NCBI GenBank assembly: GCA_024642525.1 | Contig: JAHEAX010000001.1 | Location: 186,001-250,000 of the forward strand | DNA length: 64,000 nucleotides | Reading direction: 5' to 3' | Source of the DNA: Erythrobacteraceae bacterium | GTDB taxonomy: Bacteria; Pseudomonadota; Alphaproteobacteria; Sphingomonadales; Sphingomonadaceae | In this document: piece by piece, positions 28,524-37,770 of the stretch | Position numbering within the stretch: the stretch's first letter is position 1 | How the letters are laid out: the number at the start of each line of letters is the position of its first letter | Notes under the pieces: model-generated | The model's input: the letters and a program-made list of their open reading frames with translations, nothing else | The model's database searches: none | What the model was told of the DNA's origin: nothing | Position numbers and translations under genes: made by a program

Positions 28524-29516
28524 TCAGTCGAGCACGGCCTTTACCCAAGGGCCATACGGCGACTGGCCGAGCCATTCGATCTGCGTCTGGGCGCTGACCT
28601 TGTTAATGGTTATCTGCGGCTTGGGGCCGGGATGAACTGCGCGGCGCAAAGGGCGCGTGCCTGCAGGCATGGCGAGGATTTCGGCCATGGCATTGGGAAC
28701 ATCCATCGGGTCTGCGCTGCGGGCGGTGCCATCTTCCTTGCCCATTCCCGCCACCATCGCGGGGTAGCCGTCCAGATGCTTCTTGTCGGACCGGGCCGCC
28801 AGCTCTCCGGAATAACGGTTGCGGTTGACCCATACTTTGGTGGGATAACCGCCCGGTTCGATGATGGTCACTTCGATACCATGCGGCACCAGTTCGTAGG
28901 CGAGTTGCTCACTCATCGCTTCAACCGCGAATTTCGTGGCAGAATAATGGCCTGCGCCCGGTACGATTACACGGCCAAGCTGCGATGAAATGTTGAAGAT
29001 GTGGCCGCTTTTCCGGCTCCGCATACCGGGCAGAACTGCACGGGCCAGACGGTGGTAACCCAGGACATTGGTATCGAAAGCCAGCTTGGTGGCTTGCATG
29101 TCCTGCACTTCGACAGGGCCGGTGATACCGACACCGGCATTATTGATCAGCACATCCAGCCCGCCGCCAGCGGCTTTTTCCGCAGTGGCAACGGCGGCAG
29201 CAACCTGATCGTCCTGCAACACGTCAAGCGGCAGAACAGTCAGATCGAGCCCTTCATCCTTGGCGATTTTCTGCAGTTCAGCGCCTTCGGCTCGCGGTAG
29301 ATTGCGCATCGTCGCAAATACCTTTGCGCCAGACCGTGCGAACAGCAGCGCCGCAAGCCGGCCAAACCCTGATGATGTGCCGGTGATGAAAACCGATTTT
29401 CCGGCAAAACCATATGGGCCAGCAGCCGCGCTTCCCTGCGCCCGCGTGCTGGCTGCCGCAATGACACTGGTGGCGGCAGCGCCTGCCAGCAGGCTTCGAC
29501 GATCAATTTTCGGCAT
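28524..29516 (-). CDS. SDR-family oxidoreductase with a Tat-type signal
   Basis: A 330-residue short-chain dehydrogenase. The Rossmann motif TGTSSGFG (about 46-53), NNAG (about 125-128) and catalytic YSATK (Tyr 191, Lys 195) are intact. The first 28 residues, IDRRSLLAGAAATSVIAAAS and onwards to RAQG, look like a twin-arginine leader. That is unusual for an SDR, which normally works in the cytoplasm with NAD(P)H; export would require a folded protein with bound cofactor. The start at 29516 is supported by this leader. Substrate unknown. Confidence 0.85.
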   Translation of the reverse strand: MPKIDRRSLLAGAAATSVIAAASTRAQGSAAAGPYGFAGKSVFITGTSSGFGRLAALLFARSGAKVFATMRNLPRAEGAELQKIAKDEGLDLTVLPLDVLQDDQVAAAVATAEKAAGGGLDVLINNAGVGITGPVEVQDMQATKLAFDTNVLGYHRLARAVLPGMRSRKSGHIFNISSQLGRVIVPGAGHYSATKFAVEAMSEQLAYELVPHGIEVTIIEPGGYPTKVWVNRNRYSGELAARSDKKHLDGYPAMVAGMGKEDGTARSADPMDVPNAMAEILAMPAGTRPLRRAVHPGPKPQITINKVSAQTQIEWLGQSPYGPWVKAVLD

Positions 29517-29590
29517 CACACTCTCCTGTTCGGCTTTTTCATAGCCTAGCCACAGGGTGCGATCTTGTCGAACTGGACCTAAGCTTCCGG

Positions 29591-30013
29591 TCAGTCCTGC
29601 GGGAAAGTCGGGAGCAAACGGGAATCCGCGATAGCGGCTGTCCGGTGGGCGGTGATTGCCTGGCTTTCGGGATCGGAAGCAAATGCCAGGAATGCCTGCT
29701 TGCCGGCCTGTTCCACCAGCAGAACAGCATCCCAATATTCATCAGCAGGCCCGATGAGAAAACCATACGCGCTGCCTGAATACAAAAGCTTTCCGCCGGA
29801 TGCTTCGAGCAGCGGGGTCATGCCTTCGACATAAAGCGCGTAAGCTTCTGCGCCAGATATGGGTTGTGCAGGGGCAAGGGCAGGGGCGTGCGAATAATCG
29901 GCTTCATCACGGAAACGCAGAAGATTGAGCATGACCAATGGACCAGTGTCGGGCGTGCCGAAGAAATGGGCACCCTGCTGGTTTGTGACCTGCGTGTAGG
30001 TGGTATCGGCCAT
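29591..30013 (-). CDS. DUF1330-like small protein
   Basis: A 140-residue soluble protein with the dimeric alpha-beta-barrel look of DUF1330: VMLNLLRFRDEADYS, AEAYALYVEGMTPLLEASGGKLLYSG and WDAVLLVEQAGKQAFLAFASDPE. Relatives occur beside many kinds of oxidoreductase genes, but no activity is assigned. It lies between pth and the SDR gene on the same strand and 9 bp after pth, so it is probably co-transcribed with pth. Confidence 0.75.
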   Translation of the reverse strand: MADTTYTQVTNQQGAHFFGTPDTGPLVMLNLLRFRDEADYSHAPALAPAQPISGAEAYALYVEGMTPLLEASGGKLLYSGSAYGFLIGPADEYWDAVLLVEQAGKQAFLAFASDPESQAITAHRTAAIADSRLLPTFPQD

Positions 30014-30022
30014 CGCTCTGCC

Positions 30023-30592
30023 TCAATCCTGCATTCTGAGAGCCACATCGCTCATGAAGCGGGGCGCATTGCCCTTGGCCAGCCATTCAGCTTCTGCACC
30101 GATCGCACCGAGCATTTCGGCAAGATCATCCTGTTCTGATTTGGCATAATTGCCCAGCACATGGGAATGGACACGGTCCTTGTGCCCGGGGTGGCCGATG
30201 CCGATGCGCACCCTACGAAAATCATTGCCGCAATGGGCGTCGATGGACCGCAGGCCATTATGCCCTGCTGTCCCGCCGCCCTGCTTCACTTTCACCTTGA
30301 AAGGGGCAAGGTCCAGTTCGTCATGAAACACTGTCAGCGCATCAAGCTCCAGTTTGAAGAAACGCATGGCTTCGCCGACAGAGCGGCCGCTCTCGTTCAT
30401 GAAGGTGGCCGGTTTCAGGAAAATAATGCGCTGCCCGCCAATGCGGCCATCCTGCACCCACCCGGAAAACTTCTTCTGCACGGGGCTGAATTTATACATG
30501 TCGGCCATGACATCGAGCGCCATGTATCCGACGTTGTGCCGGTTCATCGCATATTGCGGACCGGGATTACCGAGGCCTACCCAAAGTTGCAT
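30023..30592 (-). CDS. pth: Peptidyl-tRNA hydrolase
   Basis: Pth frees tRNA from peptidyl-tRNA that drops off ribosomes. The 189-residue protein has WVGLGNPGPQYAMNRHNVGY (catalytic His), FLKPATFMNESG, FHDELDLAPFKVKVKQGGGTAGHNGLRSI and RIGIGHPGHKDRVHSHVLG. The ATG at 30592 is chosen because AGGTGGG lies just before it; a GTG 9 nt farther out would overlap that site. It follows rplY after a terminator, a common pairing in proteobacteria. Confidence 0.97.
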   Translation of the reverse strand: MQLWVGLGNPGPQYAMNRHNVGYMALDVMADMYKFSPVQKKFSGWVQDGRIGGQRIIFLKPATFMNESGRSVGEAMRFFKLELDALTVFHDELDLAPFKVKVKQGGGTAGHNGLRSIDAHCGNDFRRVRIGIGHPGHKDRVHSHVLGNYAKSEQDDLAEMLGAIGAEAEWLAKGNAPRFMSDVALRMQD

Positions 30593-30623
30593 TTCGCCCA
30601 CCTAGACAAGTCGCGCTGAAAAG

Positions 30624-30656
30624 CAAAACGCCGGCCTTCCTATCGGAAAGCCGGCG
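30624..30656 (-). terminator. Rho-independent terminator of rplY
   Basis: A 12-position stem with 11 pairs (30629-30640 with 30645-30656) and a TATC loop is followed on the minus strand by TTTTGCTTTT. It lies between rplY and pth, so pth probably has its own promoter or depends on readthrough. Confidence 0.85.
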
Positions 30657-30687
30657 CTTTTGATTCTTGCCGGAATGGCAGGGACGA

Positions 30688-31374
30688 TTACTCGCCCTTG
30701 TCTTCCTGTTCCTCGGCTGCGTCAGCATCCGGGCCCTGTTCGGTCGCGGCGGTTTCGCCAGCTTCCATTTCTTCACCGCCAGCGGCTTCGCCTTCGGCAC
30801 GCTTGAGAGCGGACGGAGCGACGATTGTTGCGATGGTGAAGTCACGATCGGTGATCGCGCTTTCCGAACCCTTGGGCAGCGTAACGCTGCTGATGTGGAT
30901 CGAATCGCCAACTTCCAGGCCGGTAACGTCGATCTGGATTTCGTCGGGGATCTTGTCCGATTCGCAAACCAGGTCGAGGTCGTGACGAACCACGTTGAGC
31001 ACGCCGCCTTTCTTCAGGCCGGGGCTTGCTTCTTCGTTCACGAACACCACCGGAATGGCGACTTCGATCTTCGAATCCTTCGACAGACGCAGGAAGTCTG
31101 CGTGCAGCGGCAGGTCGGTTACGGGGTGGAAGGCAACATCCTTAGGCAGGGTGCGCACGCTCTTGCCGCCAACTTCGATCATTACGATCGAGTTCATGAA
31201 GTGGCCGGTTCCAAGCTGACGGATCAGCTCCTTGGCTTCAACATGGATCGTGGTAGCTTCTTCTTTGCCGCCATAAATGACAGCAGGTACTCGGCCATCG
31301 CGACGCAGTGCACGGGAGGCTCCCTTGCCAGCCCGTTCGCGCGTCTCGGCCGGCAGGGTCAGAGCGTCGCTCAT
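30688..31374 (-). CDS. rplY: 50S ribosomal protein bL25, long Ctc form
   Basis: Ribosomal protein bL25 binds 5S rRNA. This is the long 228-residue form (general stress protein Ctc): an N-terminal RNA-binding domain ([24 protein letters not shown]), a C-terminal beta domain ([38 protein letters not shown]), and an acidic Ala/Glu tail of about 40 residues. The start at 31374 gives the standard [18 protein letters not shown]; the reading frame runs 74 codons farther out without similarity. pth follows. Confidence 0.96.
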   Translation of the reverse strand: MSDALTLPAETRERAGKGASRALRRDGRVPAVIYGGKEEATTIHVEAKELIRQLGTGHFMNSIVMIEVGGKSVRTLPKDVAFHPVTDLPLHADFLRLSKDSKIEVAIPVVFVNEEASPGLKKGGVLNVVRHDLDLVCESDKIPDEIQIDVTGLEVGDSIHISSVTLPKGSESAITDRDFTIATIVAPSALKRAEGEAAGGEEMEAGETAATEQGPDADAAEEQEDKGE

Positions 31375-31507
31375 AATAATTGCCTTTCGAATTGCATTGA
31401 ATAACAGTTTTCCGCAGCCAAGCCTCCAGGGATGACCTTGGCCGGAAGCGCGCGCCTTTACGGCCATTGCGGCCCGAAGACAAGTGCCGATGCGCCGCAG
31501 CGACTGC

Positions 31508-32392
31508 TTACTGGATACGGGTGACGGTATATCCGCGTTTTTCCAGCAGCACGGGCAAGCCTTCCGGCCCTGCCATATGGGCTGCACCCACGGCAATCAA
31601 AGCAGGCTGCTGTGACGGCAGGATAGTGGCGAGTTTCGCCGCCCAGTCATCGTTCCGCCGAACCAGTAAGGCATCGCGCAGTTCAGGGTCGGCGAGCAGT
31701 CCTTGCGAATTCTCATTTGCGAGTGCAGCCATGTCTCCTGCGCGCCATATTTTTGCAAGCCGCGCACTTTCGCCTTCCGGCTTGAGGCTTTCCTTCACGA
31801 CTGCGCCAAGCATATCGCGCTGGTCAGTTTCAGAAAGGCGGTCAAAGATGCCCAGCTGGCGTTCGGTGCCTTCCAGTTCCTGCACTGGCCTTCCGCGAAA
31901 CCGGCGCAGGAGCACGCGGTCCACGCCATTTTCCGGGTCGCCGCCTTGCAGGCTTTGCGCCAGCATCAGCGCCGCGGCCCAGCTTTTAATCGCGCTGAAA
32001 TCGCCTGCGTCATAACCGGCCTTGTCCATCAGCCTGGTCAATGCGGCATGGTCTACGGCTGGCAAGCGGCGGGTGAGGGGGGCTTGCCCCGGTGTCTGCG
32101 CCAGGCGCGAGAAAATCGCAGAAACCGCCGCGCTGTCATCCAGCCCGGCGATCTCCACTATCAGCAAATCTGCGCTATCGATTGCATTTGTCAGCGTGGG
32201 CGTTTCCCACACAGACCCGCCGGGCAATGTGTGGATGGTGCCGAATAGCCAGCCTTCCAGTGTACCGTCGGCTGATTTCACCTCCCACAGCGCGGGGCTG
32301 GGAGGGGTATCATCGCCGATAACAGACGCATTCTCCCCGCACGAAGCCAGCGCGATGGCCACCAATGCGGAGAGAATTACACGTTTTGTCAC
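31508..32392 (-). CDS. TraB/GumN family lipoprotein (second of a tandem pair)
   Basis: A 294-residue protein of the TraB/GumN family, whose fold relates to the Tiki metalloproteases. A lipoprotein signal ([11 protein letters not shown]) precedes the domain. The two conserved motifs are GTIHTLP near the start and [25 protein letters not shown] at the end, with an internal FLRR-type region. The GTG start overlaps the upstream gene's stop by 4 bp (GTGA), so it is coupled to its paralogue. It lacks established activity in bacteria. Confidence 0.88.
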   Translation of the reverse strand: MTKRVILSALVAIALASCGENASVIGDDTPPSPALWEVKSADGTLEGWLFGTIHTLPGGSVWETPTLTNAIDSADLLIVEIAGLDDSAAVSAIFSRLAQTPGQAPLTRRLPAVDHAALTRLMDKAGYDAGDFSAIKSWAAALMLAQSLQGGDPENGVDRVLLRRFRGRPVQELEGTERQLGIFDRLSETDQRDMLGAVVKESLKPEGESARLAKIWRAGDMAALANENSQGLLADPELRDALLVRRNDDWAAKLATILPSQQPALIAVGAAHMAGPEGLPVLLEKRGYTVTRIQ

Positions 32393-33324
32393 TGGACGCG
32401 GTGGGTGGTGATGCCGCGGGCAGTCAGCGCATCCTGTACACTCTTGCTGCCGGCAAGATGGCCAGCGCCCACGGCGATGAAAACGGTGCCAGGGGTGTCG
32501 AGACGGTTGTCGATCCATTCGGCCCAATTGGCATTGCGTTGATACAGCAGGCGGTCAGCCAGCACAGGGTCGGACAGGCCTTCGTTCATCAATGCCGCCA
32601 GTCCATCAGCATCGCCTTCCAGCCATTCCGCCACCATCTTGTCCAGCATGGGCTTGATGGTTTCAACGCCATCGGCAGCCTGCACCAGGAACTGGATCTG
32701 GCTTTCCAGCGGGAGTTCATCGAACACCGACATCTGGAACGCGACCGTTTCAAGTTCGCCGCGCTTTCTGGCTTCGCCGCTTTCCTTGGTCAGCACGGCT
32801 TCCACACCGCTTTCCGGGCTGTAACCTTCCTTCATCAGCGGCAGGATCGACAGCATCATGCTGGCATACCACGGCTCGAACCGGTCAAACGCAGCTTCGG
32901 GAAGGCCCAGCTTGACCATCGCAGCATCATAGGATGCCCGCTGTTCGTCCGTCAGCATGGCACGAAGTGTTTCACCAGCTGGAAGCATCCCCTTTTCCAT
33001 GAGAATGGACTGCATCAGCGCAGGCGTATCAGGCGTGGTCATGATTTCGGTGATCAGCATGTCTGACGATGCCAGGGCCGTAGCCACATCACCCTTATAC
33101 CAGTCCACATCCTTGGGCAGAGCGTGGACCGTACCAAACAGGTAAACCGTGGTGTCTTCGTCATAGACTTTCCACAAGGCCGGACCGGCTGGCTGCGGCG
33201 TGGCAGCGGCAATCTGCGCTTCCACCGCAGGGGCGGCGGCTTCCTGCTGCGCTGCGGCAGGAGTTGCCAGCAAAATGACGGTTCCGGACAGAAGTGCGGC
33301 AGCAGTTTTGACAAGGAATTTCAT
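32389..33324 (-). CDS. TraB/GumN family exported protein (first of a tandem pair)
   Basis: A 311-residue protein with a cleavable signal peptide (residues 1-25, ending ATPAAAQQ). It has the family motifs LFGTVHALPKDVDW and VGAGHLAGSKSVQDALTARG, and ALWKVYDEDTTVYLFG before the first. It is clearly a paralogue of the following gene (same domain, similar length) but soluble rather than lipid-anchored. The start at 33324 gives the signal peptide. A tandem duplication is the simplest origin. Confidence 0.9.
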   Translation of the reverse strand: MKFLVKTAAALLSGTVILLATPAAAQQEAAAPAVEAQIAAATPQPAGPALWKVYDEDTTVYLFGTVHALPKDVDWYKGDVATALASSDMLITEIMTTPDTPALMQSILMEKGMLPAGETLRAMLTDEQRASYDAAMVKLGLPEAAFDRFEPWYASMMLSILPLMKEGYSPESGVEAVLTKESGEARKRGELETVAFQMSVFDELPLESQIQFLVQAADGVETIKPMLDKMVAEWLEGDADGLAALMNEGLSDPVLADRLLYQRNANWAEWIDNRLDTPGTVFIAVGAGHLAGSKSVQDALTARGITTHRVQ

Positions 33325-33383
33325 GGAGCAACCTTTCATGGAATGCATATTTAGTTTGGCTGAACGATTATTGCGAAGGGGGA

Positions 33384-34052
33384 TTACAAATACTTGCGGT
33401 AGAACCAGACCGCCGACCAAATGGCTGCGACAATCAGCATGACGACCATCGGGTCCTGTTCAGGCAGCAGCCCGGCGCGGGTGGCGACCCACCAGCTGGG
33501 GGCGATGAACAGATAGGCATGGACGGCGACATTCGCTCCCGCTTCGTAGCTTGCCCGATCGTGTTCATCAGTCATGCGCCACCACATCAGTGTCGTGATC
33601 GACCCGCCGACAGTCCATACCATTATGGCGACAAGTGCAGGGAAGACAGCAAGCGGCCCATTGGTAAAGATCGAAGTGCCTTCTGGCTGCGCCATAGAAA
33701 GCAGCGCCCCCAAGCCCGCGCTGACCACCAGCGCCGCATAAAGAACGTTACGGGACCGGCGCGTGCTGCGCGACAGCATTTCCTTCGGCGCTTTCATGAG
33801 CCTGGACCATGATCTGGCCGCCAGAAAGGCAAGGCCGCCCACCACTGCAACCCACACGGCATAGATGCCGAACAAGACATCTGGCCGGTCGCCGCCGCCC
33901 GCATCGGTGAATCCGGCAACCACACCGGCACCGAAGATGACTGCGACAAATGTAACGAATACGAGCGCCGCAAAGGTGAATTTTGATGAACCGGGATTGG
34001 ACGATGTCATGTTCACATCTGCTTCCTTCAAATCTGTTTCAGGGTTGGTCAT
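33384..34052 (-). CDS. Multi-pass membrane protein controlled with an XRE regulator
   Basis: A 222-residue inner-membrane protein with about six hydrophobic helices, starting at FTFAALVFVTFVAVIFGAGVVAG and ending FYRKYL. SRLMKAPKEMLSRSTRRSRN is a basic cytoplasmic loop. The start at 34052 has GAGGAG 7 nt upstream and lies inside the 3' end of the XRE gene (14-bp overlap), so the two are coupled. Small XRE regulators paired with such membrane proteins are widespread, but the function is not known. I do not assign a family. Confidence 0.8.
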   Translation of the reverse strand: MTNPETDLKEADVNMTSSNPGSSKFTFAALVFVTFVAVIFGAGVVAGFTDAGGGDRPDVLFGIYAVWVAVVGGLAFLAARSWSRLMKAPKEMLSRSTRRSRNVLYAALVVSAGLGALLSMAQPEGTSIFTNGPLAVFPALVAIMVWTVGGSITTLMWWRMTDEHDRASYEAGANVAVHAYLFIAPSWWVATRAGLLPEQDPMVVMLIVAAIWSAVWFYRKYL

Positions 34053-34233
34053 CGAAAATCTCCTCGATGGGCATTTCAAAAAGCCTGGCGAGTTTGAATG
34101 CGAGGGGGAGCGAGGGATCATGCTTGCCCGTCTCGATGGCGTTTACGGCCTGACGCGAGACATCCAGATGCATGGCCAGCTCCGCCTGGCTCCAGTCCCG
34201 CATTGCGCGCAGGACCTTGAGGCGGTTTTTCAT
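34039..34233 (-). CDS. Small XRE-type helix-turn-helix regulator
   Basis: A 64-residue protein that is almost only the Cro/C1-type DNA-binding domain. The helix-turn-helix reads WSQAELAMHLDVSRQAVNAIETGKHDPSLPLAFKLARLF. This minimal form is typical of autoregulating repressors placed before membrane-protein genes. It follows a 39-residue membrane peptide gene by 4 bp and overlaps the membrane-protein gene by 14 bp. Inverted repeats in the upstream region are likely operators. Confidence 0.9.
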   Translation of the reverse strand: MKNRLKVLRAMRDWSQAELAMHLDVSRQAVNAIETGKHDPSLPLAFKLARLFEMPIEEIFDDQP

Positions 34234-34237
34234 CGGC

Positions 34238-34357
34238 TCAGGCCATTACATCGACTATCGCCAGCGCGATGGTCGACATTCCCACACCGGCCAGCAGATA
34301 GATTGAATTGACCAGCAGCTTCACTTTGAGCGGAGCGTGATTGTAAGTCGCGTACAT
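34238..34357 (-). CDS. Small single-pass membrane peptide (39 residues) leading the XRE operon
   Basis: A short reading frame encoding 39 residues starting MYATYNHAPLKVKLLVNS, then a hydrophobic helix through YLLAGVGMSTIALAIVDVMA. AAAGGA lies about 7 nt before the ATG, a strong ribosome site, and the XRE start codon follows its stop after 4 bp. One membrane helix with a basic cytoplasmic side is predicted. It could be a small membrane regulator, or a leader peptide. No known family is recognised; coding status rests on the ribosome site, the spacing and the composition. Confidence 0.7.
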   Translation of the reverse strand: MYATYNHAPLKVKLLVNSIYLLAGVGMSTIALAIVDVMA

Positions 34358-34408
34358 GGGAAAGTCCTTTGATGGAGTATCGGAAGTGTCAGGTGTGTGG
34401 GACGTAAT

Positions 34409-34453
34409 GTCAGGTTATGCTGACTATATGTCGTGATTCGCTGACTGTGTCAA
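34409..34453 (-). promoter_or_regulatory. Promoter and candidate operators of the XRE operon
   Basis: On the minus strand a perfect TTGACA (34453-34448) is followed 17 bp later by CATATA (34430-34425), or 19 bp later by TATAGT. GTCAG-N6-CTGAC (34409-34424) sits just after the -10, and CTGAC-TGT-GTCAA (34441-34453) covers the -35. The two half-site families repeat at about 21 bp, or two helical turns. Autorepression is the likely use. Confidence 0.6.
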
Positions 34454-34572
34454 CAACACCTTACATAAAGTCGTCAGAAGCTGTCTTTCTTCAGCATCTG
34501 GCACCATTGATTGCGGCATGTGTTGCAGTGCGGCATTGACCCAGTTTCGGCCATCCTCCAAAGCCCGCTTCG

Positions 34573-35472
34573 ATGACACGTGATCCGACCAAGAGTTTTC
34601 AGGACATGATCCTCGCCCTCCATGATTTCTGGAGCGCGAATGGCTGCCTGATCCTGCAACCCTATGACATGCGAATGGGGGCGGGCACCTTCCACCCTGC
34701 TACCACCCTGCGCGCTTTGGGACCGGAACCGTGGAATGCCGCTTTCGTGCAGCCCTGCCGCCGCCCCACAGACGGGCGCTATGGTGAAAACCCAAATCGG
34801 CTACAGCATTATTACCAGTATCAGGTCATCCTGAAGCCAAGCCCGTCTGACCTGCAGGAACTCTATCTGAGAAGCCTCGAAGTGATCGGCATCGATTCCT
34901 TGAAGCACGATATCCGCTTCGTCGAAGACGACTGGGAATCGCCAACGCTCGGCGCATGGGGCCTTGGCTGGGAAGTCTGGTGCGACGGGATGGAAGTGAC
35001 CCAGTTCACCTATTTCCAGCAAATGGGCGGATATGATTGCAAGCCGGTTGCCGGCGAACTGACCTACGGGTTGGAACGGCTGGCCATGTATATTCAGGGC
35101 GTGGACAATGTTTACGACCTCGACTTCAATGGCCGCGGCGTAAGTTACGGGGACGTATTCCTCGAAAACGAAAAGCAGATGAGCACGTGGAACTTCGAAG
35201 TGGCCGATACAGACGCTCTGTTCGACCTGTTCCGCAAGGCCGTGGCCGAATGCCAGAACTGCCTTGATGCAAAGCTGCCAATCCCGGCCTATGAACAGGC
35301 CATCGAAGCCAGCCATATGTTCAACCTGCTGCAGGCCCGCGGGGTCATCAGCGTGCAGGAACGCGCCAGCTACATGGGCCAGGTGCGCGATCTCGCCCGT
35401 GGCAGCTGCGAGGCATATATGGCCAAGAATGCCGATGCCTGGGCCGAGAAATTTCCGGAGTGGTCAGCATGA
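34573..35472 (+). CDS. glyQ: Glycyl-tRNA synthetase alpha subunit
   Basis: GlyQ is the catalytic subunit of the heterotetrameric glycyl-tRNA synthetase, which charges tRNA-Gly. The 299-residue protein has the class-II motifs around [81 protein letters not shown] and [18 protein letters not shown]. The start lies about 120 bp downstream of the XRE promoter, divergently. It overlaps glyS by 4 bp (ATGA). Confidence 0.97.
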   Translation: MTRDPTKSFQDMILALHDFWSANGCLILQPYDMRMGAGTFHPATTLRALGPEPWNAAFVQPCRRPTDGRYGENPNRLQHYYQYQVILKPSPSDLQELYLRSLEVIGIDSLKHDIRFVEDDWESPTLGAWGLGWEVWCDGMEVTQFTYFQQMGGYDCKPVAGELTYGLERLAMYIQGVDNVYDLDFNGRGVSYGDVFLENEKQMSTWNFEVADTDALFDLFRKAVAECQNCLDAKLPIPAYEQAIEASHMFNLLQARGVISVQERASYMGQVRDLARGSCEAYMAKNADAWAEKFPEWSA

Positions 35473-37712
35473 CGGATTTCCTGCTCGAACTGCGCTGCGA
35501 GGAAATTCCCGCGCGTATGCAGAAAGGCGCACGCGCCGATCTGGAAAAACTGTTCCGCGCCCAGATGGAAGCATCGGGCGTTGCACTCTCCGATGTCACA
35601 GTGTGGTCCACCCCGCGCCGCCTTGCGCTGGTTGCAAAGGGCCTGCCGCAGCAGACACAAGCTGTCAGCGAAGAAGCAAAGGGCCCGCCCGAAGGCGCGC
35701 CTGACCAGGCGATTGATGGTTTCTGCCGCAAGAATGGTGTGACCCGCGACCAGCTGGAACTGCGCGATGTCAAGGGCCGCGCGACATGGTTCGCGGTGAT
35801 TGAAAGACCGGGCAAGGCGGTCAGCGATGTGCTGGCAGAAGCCATTCCGGCCATCATCCGCAGCTTCCCCTGGCCAAAAAGCATGCGTTGGGGCGCGGCA
35901 TCCCTCAGCACGGAAAGCCTGCGCTGGGTCCGCCCGCTGTCGGGTATTGTCGCCATTCTGGGCGATCAGCTGGTCGAATGCGAAATTGATGGCGTGACGT
36001 CAGGTTTCGCCACCTTGGGCCACCGTTTCCATCACAGCGGGCCGATCACAATCGGCGGCGCGGATGATTATGCGGAAAAACTGCGCGCCTGCCACGTAAT
36101 CGTCGACCACGCCGAACGCGAAGCGCTGATCCGCACTGGCGCCGGCAAAGCGGCTGCAGATGCAGGGCTGACACTGGTTGAGGATGAGGGGCTGGTTGTT
36201 GAAAATGCCGGACTGACCGAATGGCCAGTGCCTCTGCTTGGCCGGTTCGAAGAAGATTTCCTCGAAGTGCCGCCGGAAACCATCCAGCTGACAGCGCGGG
36301 TGAACCAGAAATATTTCGTCTGCGAGCAGGGTGGTCAACTCGCGAATGCCTTTATCTGCACCGCCAATATCGATGCGGCAGACGGCGGCGCGGCGATTGT
36401 CGACGGCAACCGCAAAGTCCTCGCCGCACGTCTGTCCGACGCGCGTTTTTTCTGGGATGTGGACCGGAAGAAAACACTGGCCGAACACGCCAAGGGGCTG
36501 GAACGGATTACCTTCCATGAAAAGCTCGGCACCGTAGCCGACAAGGTCGAACGCGTGGCGAACCTGGCCGAATGGCTGGCCAGCGAAGGCATTGTACCTG
36601 ATTGCGATCCCGCACTTGCACGGCAGGCAGCCGAATTGTGCAAGGCTGATCTCGTGACCGAAATGGTTGGGGAATTTCCTGAATTACAAGGCCTTATGGG
36701 CGGCTATTACGCCCGCGCCGAAGGCTCGCCCGATGCCGTGGCGGATGCCATCCGCGATCATTACAAACCAGTCGGGCAGAGCGATGACGTGCCGACGGCC
36801 CCAGTAACGGTCGCGGTTGCGCTGGCGGACAAGTTAGACACGCTGGGAAGCTTCTTCGCTATCGACCAAAGGCCTACAGGTTCAAAGGATCCTTTTGCGC
36901 TTCGCCGAGCCGCAATATCAGCAATTCTGCTTCTGGTTGAAAATCGGATCAAAGTGAATTTGCGCGCAGTATTGGCTCGTTCAACTTCGGCAATCATAAC
37001 TCCTAAGTCGATTAAGAATTTTGATTTCGAAAATTTCGAAACAGACGCGGATCGTGCAAATAATCTGATAGAGAAGGTTGAACACCGGTTACTTGAGGTT
37101 GGTGATGAAGCACTCGACTTCTTCGCCGACCGACTCAAAGTCCAGCAACGTGAGGCAGGAGTCCGCCACGACCTTATCGACGCAGTCTTCGCGCTCGGCG
37201 GCGAGGACGATCTTGTTCGTCTGCTCGACCGCGTCCACGCCCTGCAAGCCTTCATGGGCACCGAAGATGGCACCAACCTTCTCGCCGGTTACAAGCGCGC
37301 AGCCAATATCCTGAAAAAGGAAGACTGGCGCGGCATCGAGGGTGAAATCGCGCATACGGGTGAGGAAGATCCGCTGGCGCTGGTCGATAACCCCGACATG
37401 AAAGCCGTGGTCGAAGCGAAGATGGCATTGCGCCATGCAAAGGCGCTTTCCTACGAGCCTGAACCTGCAGAAAAAGCGCTGATTGCAGCATTGGACAACG
37501 CCGAGCCCAAGGCAAGGATCGCCGTCGAAGCTGAAGATTTCAGCGCTGCAATGGCTGCGCTGGCATCCCTTCGCGCACCAATCGACGCCTTCTTCGAAGA
37601 CGTTACGGTGAATGACGAAAATCAGGACAAGCGCGCATCGCGCCTGAACCTGCTCGACCGTTTCCGCACCGCAGTCCAGCGCGTTGCTGATTTCTCCAGG
37701 ATCGAGGGATAA
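35469..37712 (+). CDS. glyS: Glycyl-tRNA synthetase beta subunit
   Basis: GlyS supplies the tRNA-binding and anticodon-recognition parts of the enzyme. The 747-residue protein begins [17 protein letters not shown], has the YPKSMRW-like [10 protein letters not shown] segment, GRYxxDG-like [25 protein letters not shown], the HD-domain segment [20 protein letters not shown]-like [20 protein letters not shown] and the C-terminal anticodon domain with FEDVTVN. The ATG at 35469 overlaps glyQ. A 120-bp patch near 36960-37080 is strikingly AT-rich for this genome, but the frame stays open. Confidence 0.96.
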   Translation: MTDFLLELRCEEIPARMQKGARADLEKLFRAQMEASGVALSDVTVWSTPRRLALVAKGLPQQTQAVSEEAKGPPEGAPDQAIDGFCRKNGVTRDQLELRDVKGRATWFAVIERPGKAVSDVLAEAIPAIIRSFPWPKSMRWGAASLSTESLRWVRPLSGIVAILGDQLVECEIDGVTSGFATLGHRFHHSGPITIGGADDYAEKLRACHVIVDHAEREALIRTGAGKAAADAGLTLVEDEGLVVENAGLTEWPVPLLGRFEEDFLEVPPETIQLTARVNQKYFVCEQGGQLANAFICTANIDAADGGAAIVDGNRKVLAARLSDARFFWDVDRKKTLAEHAKGLERITFHEKLGTVADKVERVANLAEWLASEGIVPDCDPALARQAAELCKADLVTEMVGEFPELQGLMGGYYARAEGSPDAVADAIRDHYKPVGQSDDVPTAPVTVAVALADKLDTLGSFFAIDQRPTGSKDPFALRRAAISAILLLVENRIKVNLRAVLARSTSAIITPKSIKNFDFENFETDADRANNLIEKVEHRLLEVGDEALDFFADRLKVQQREAGVRHDLIDAVFALGGEDDLVRLLDRVHALQAFMGTEDGTNLLAGYKRAANILKKEDWRGIEGEIAHTGEEDPLALVDNPDMKAVVEAKMALRHAKALSYEPEPAEKALIAALDNAEPKARIAVEAEDFSAAMAALASLRAPIDAFFEDVTVNDENQDKRASRLNLLDRFRTAVQRVADFSRIEG

Positions 37713-37770
37713 GCACCATCGTTCGCAGCCCTTCATCTGTGTCACTCACTTCAGGAAAGTAGCCCTTTCA

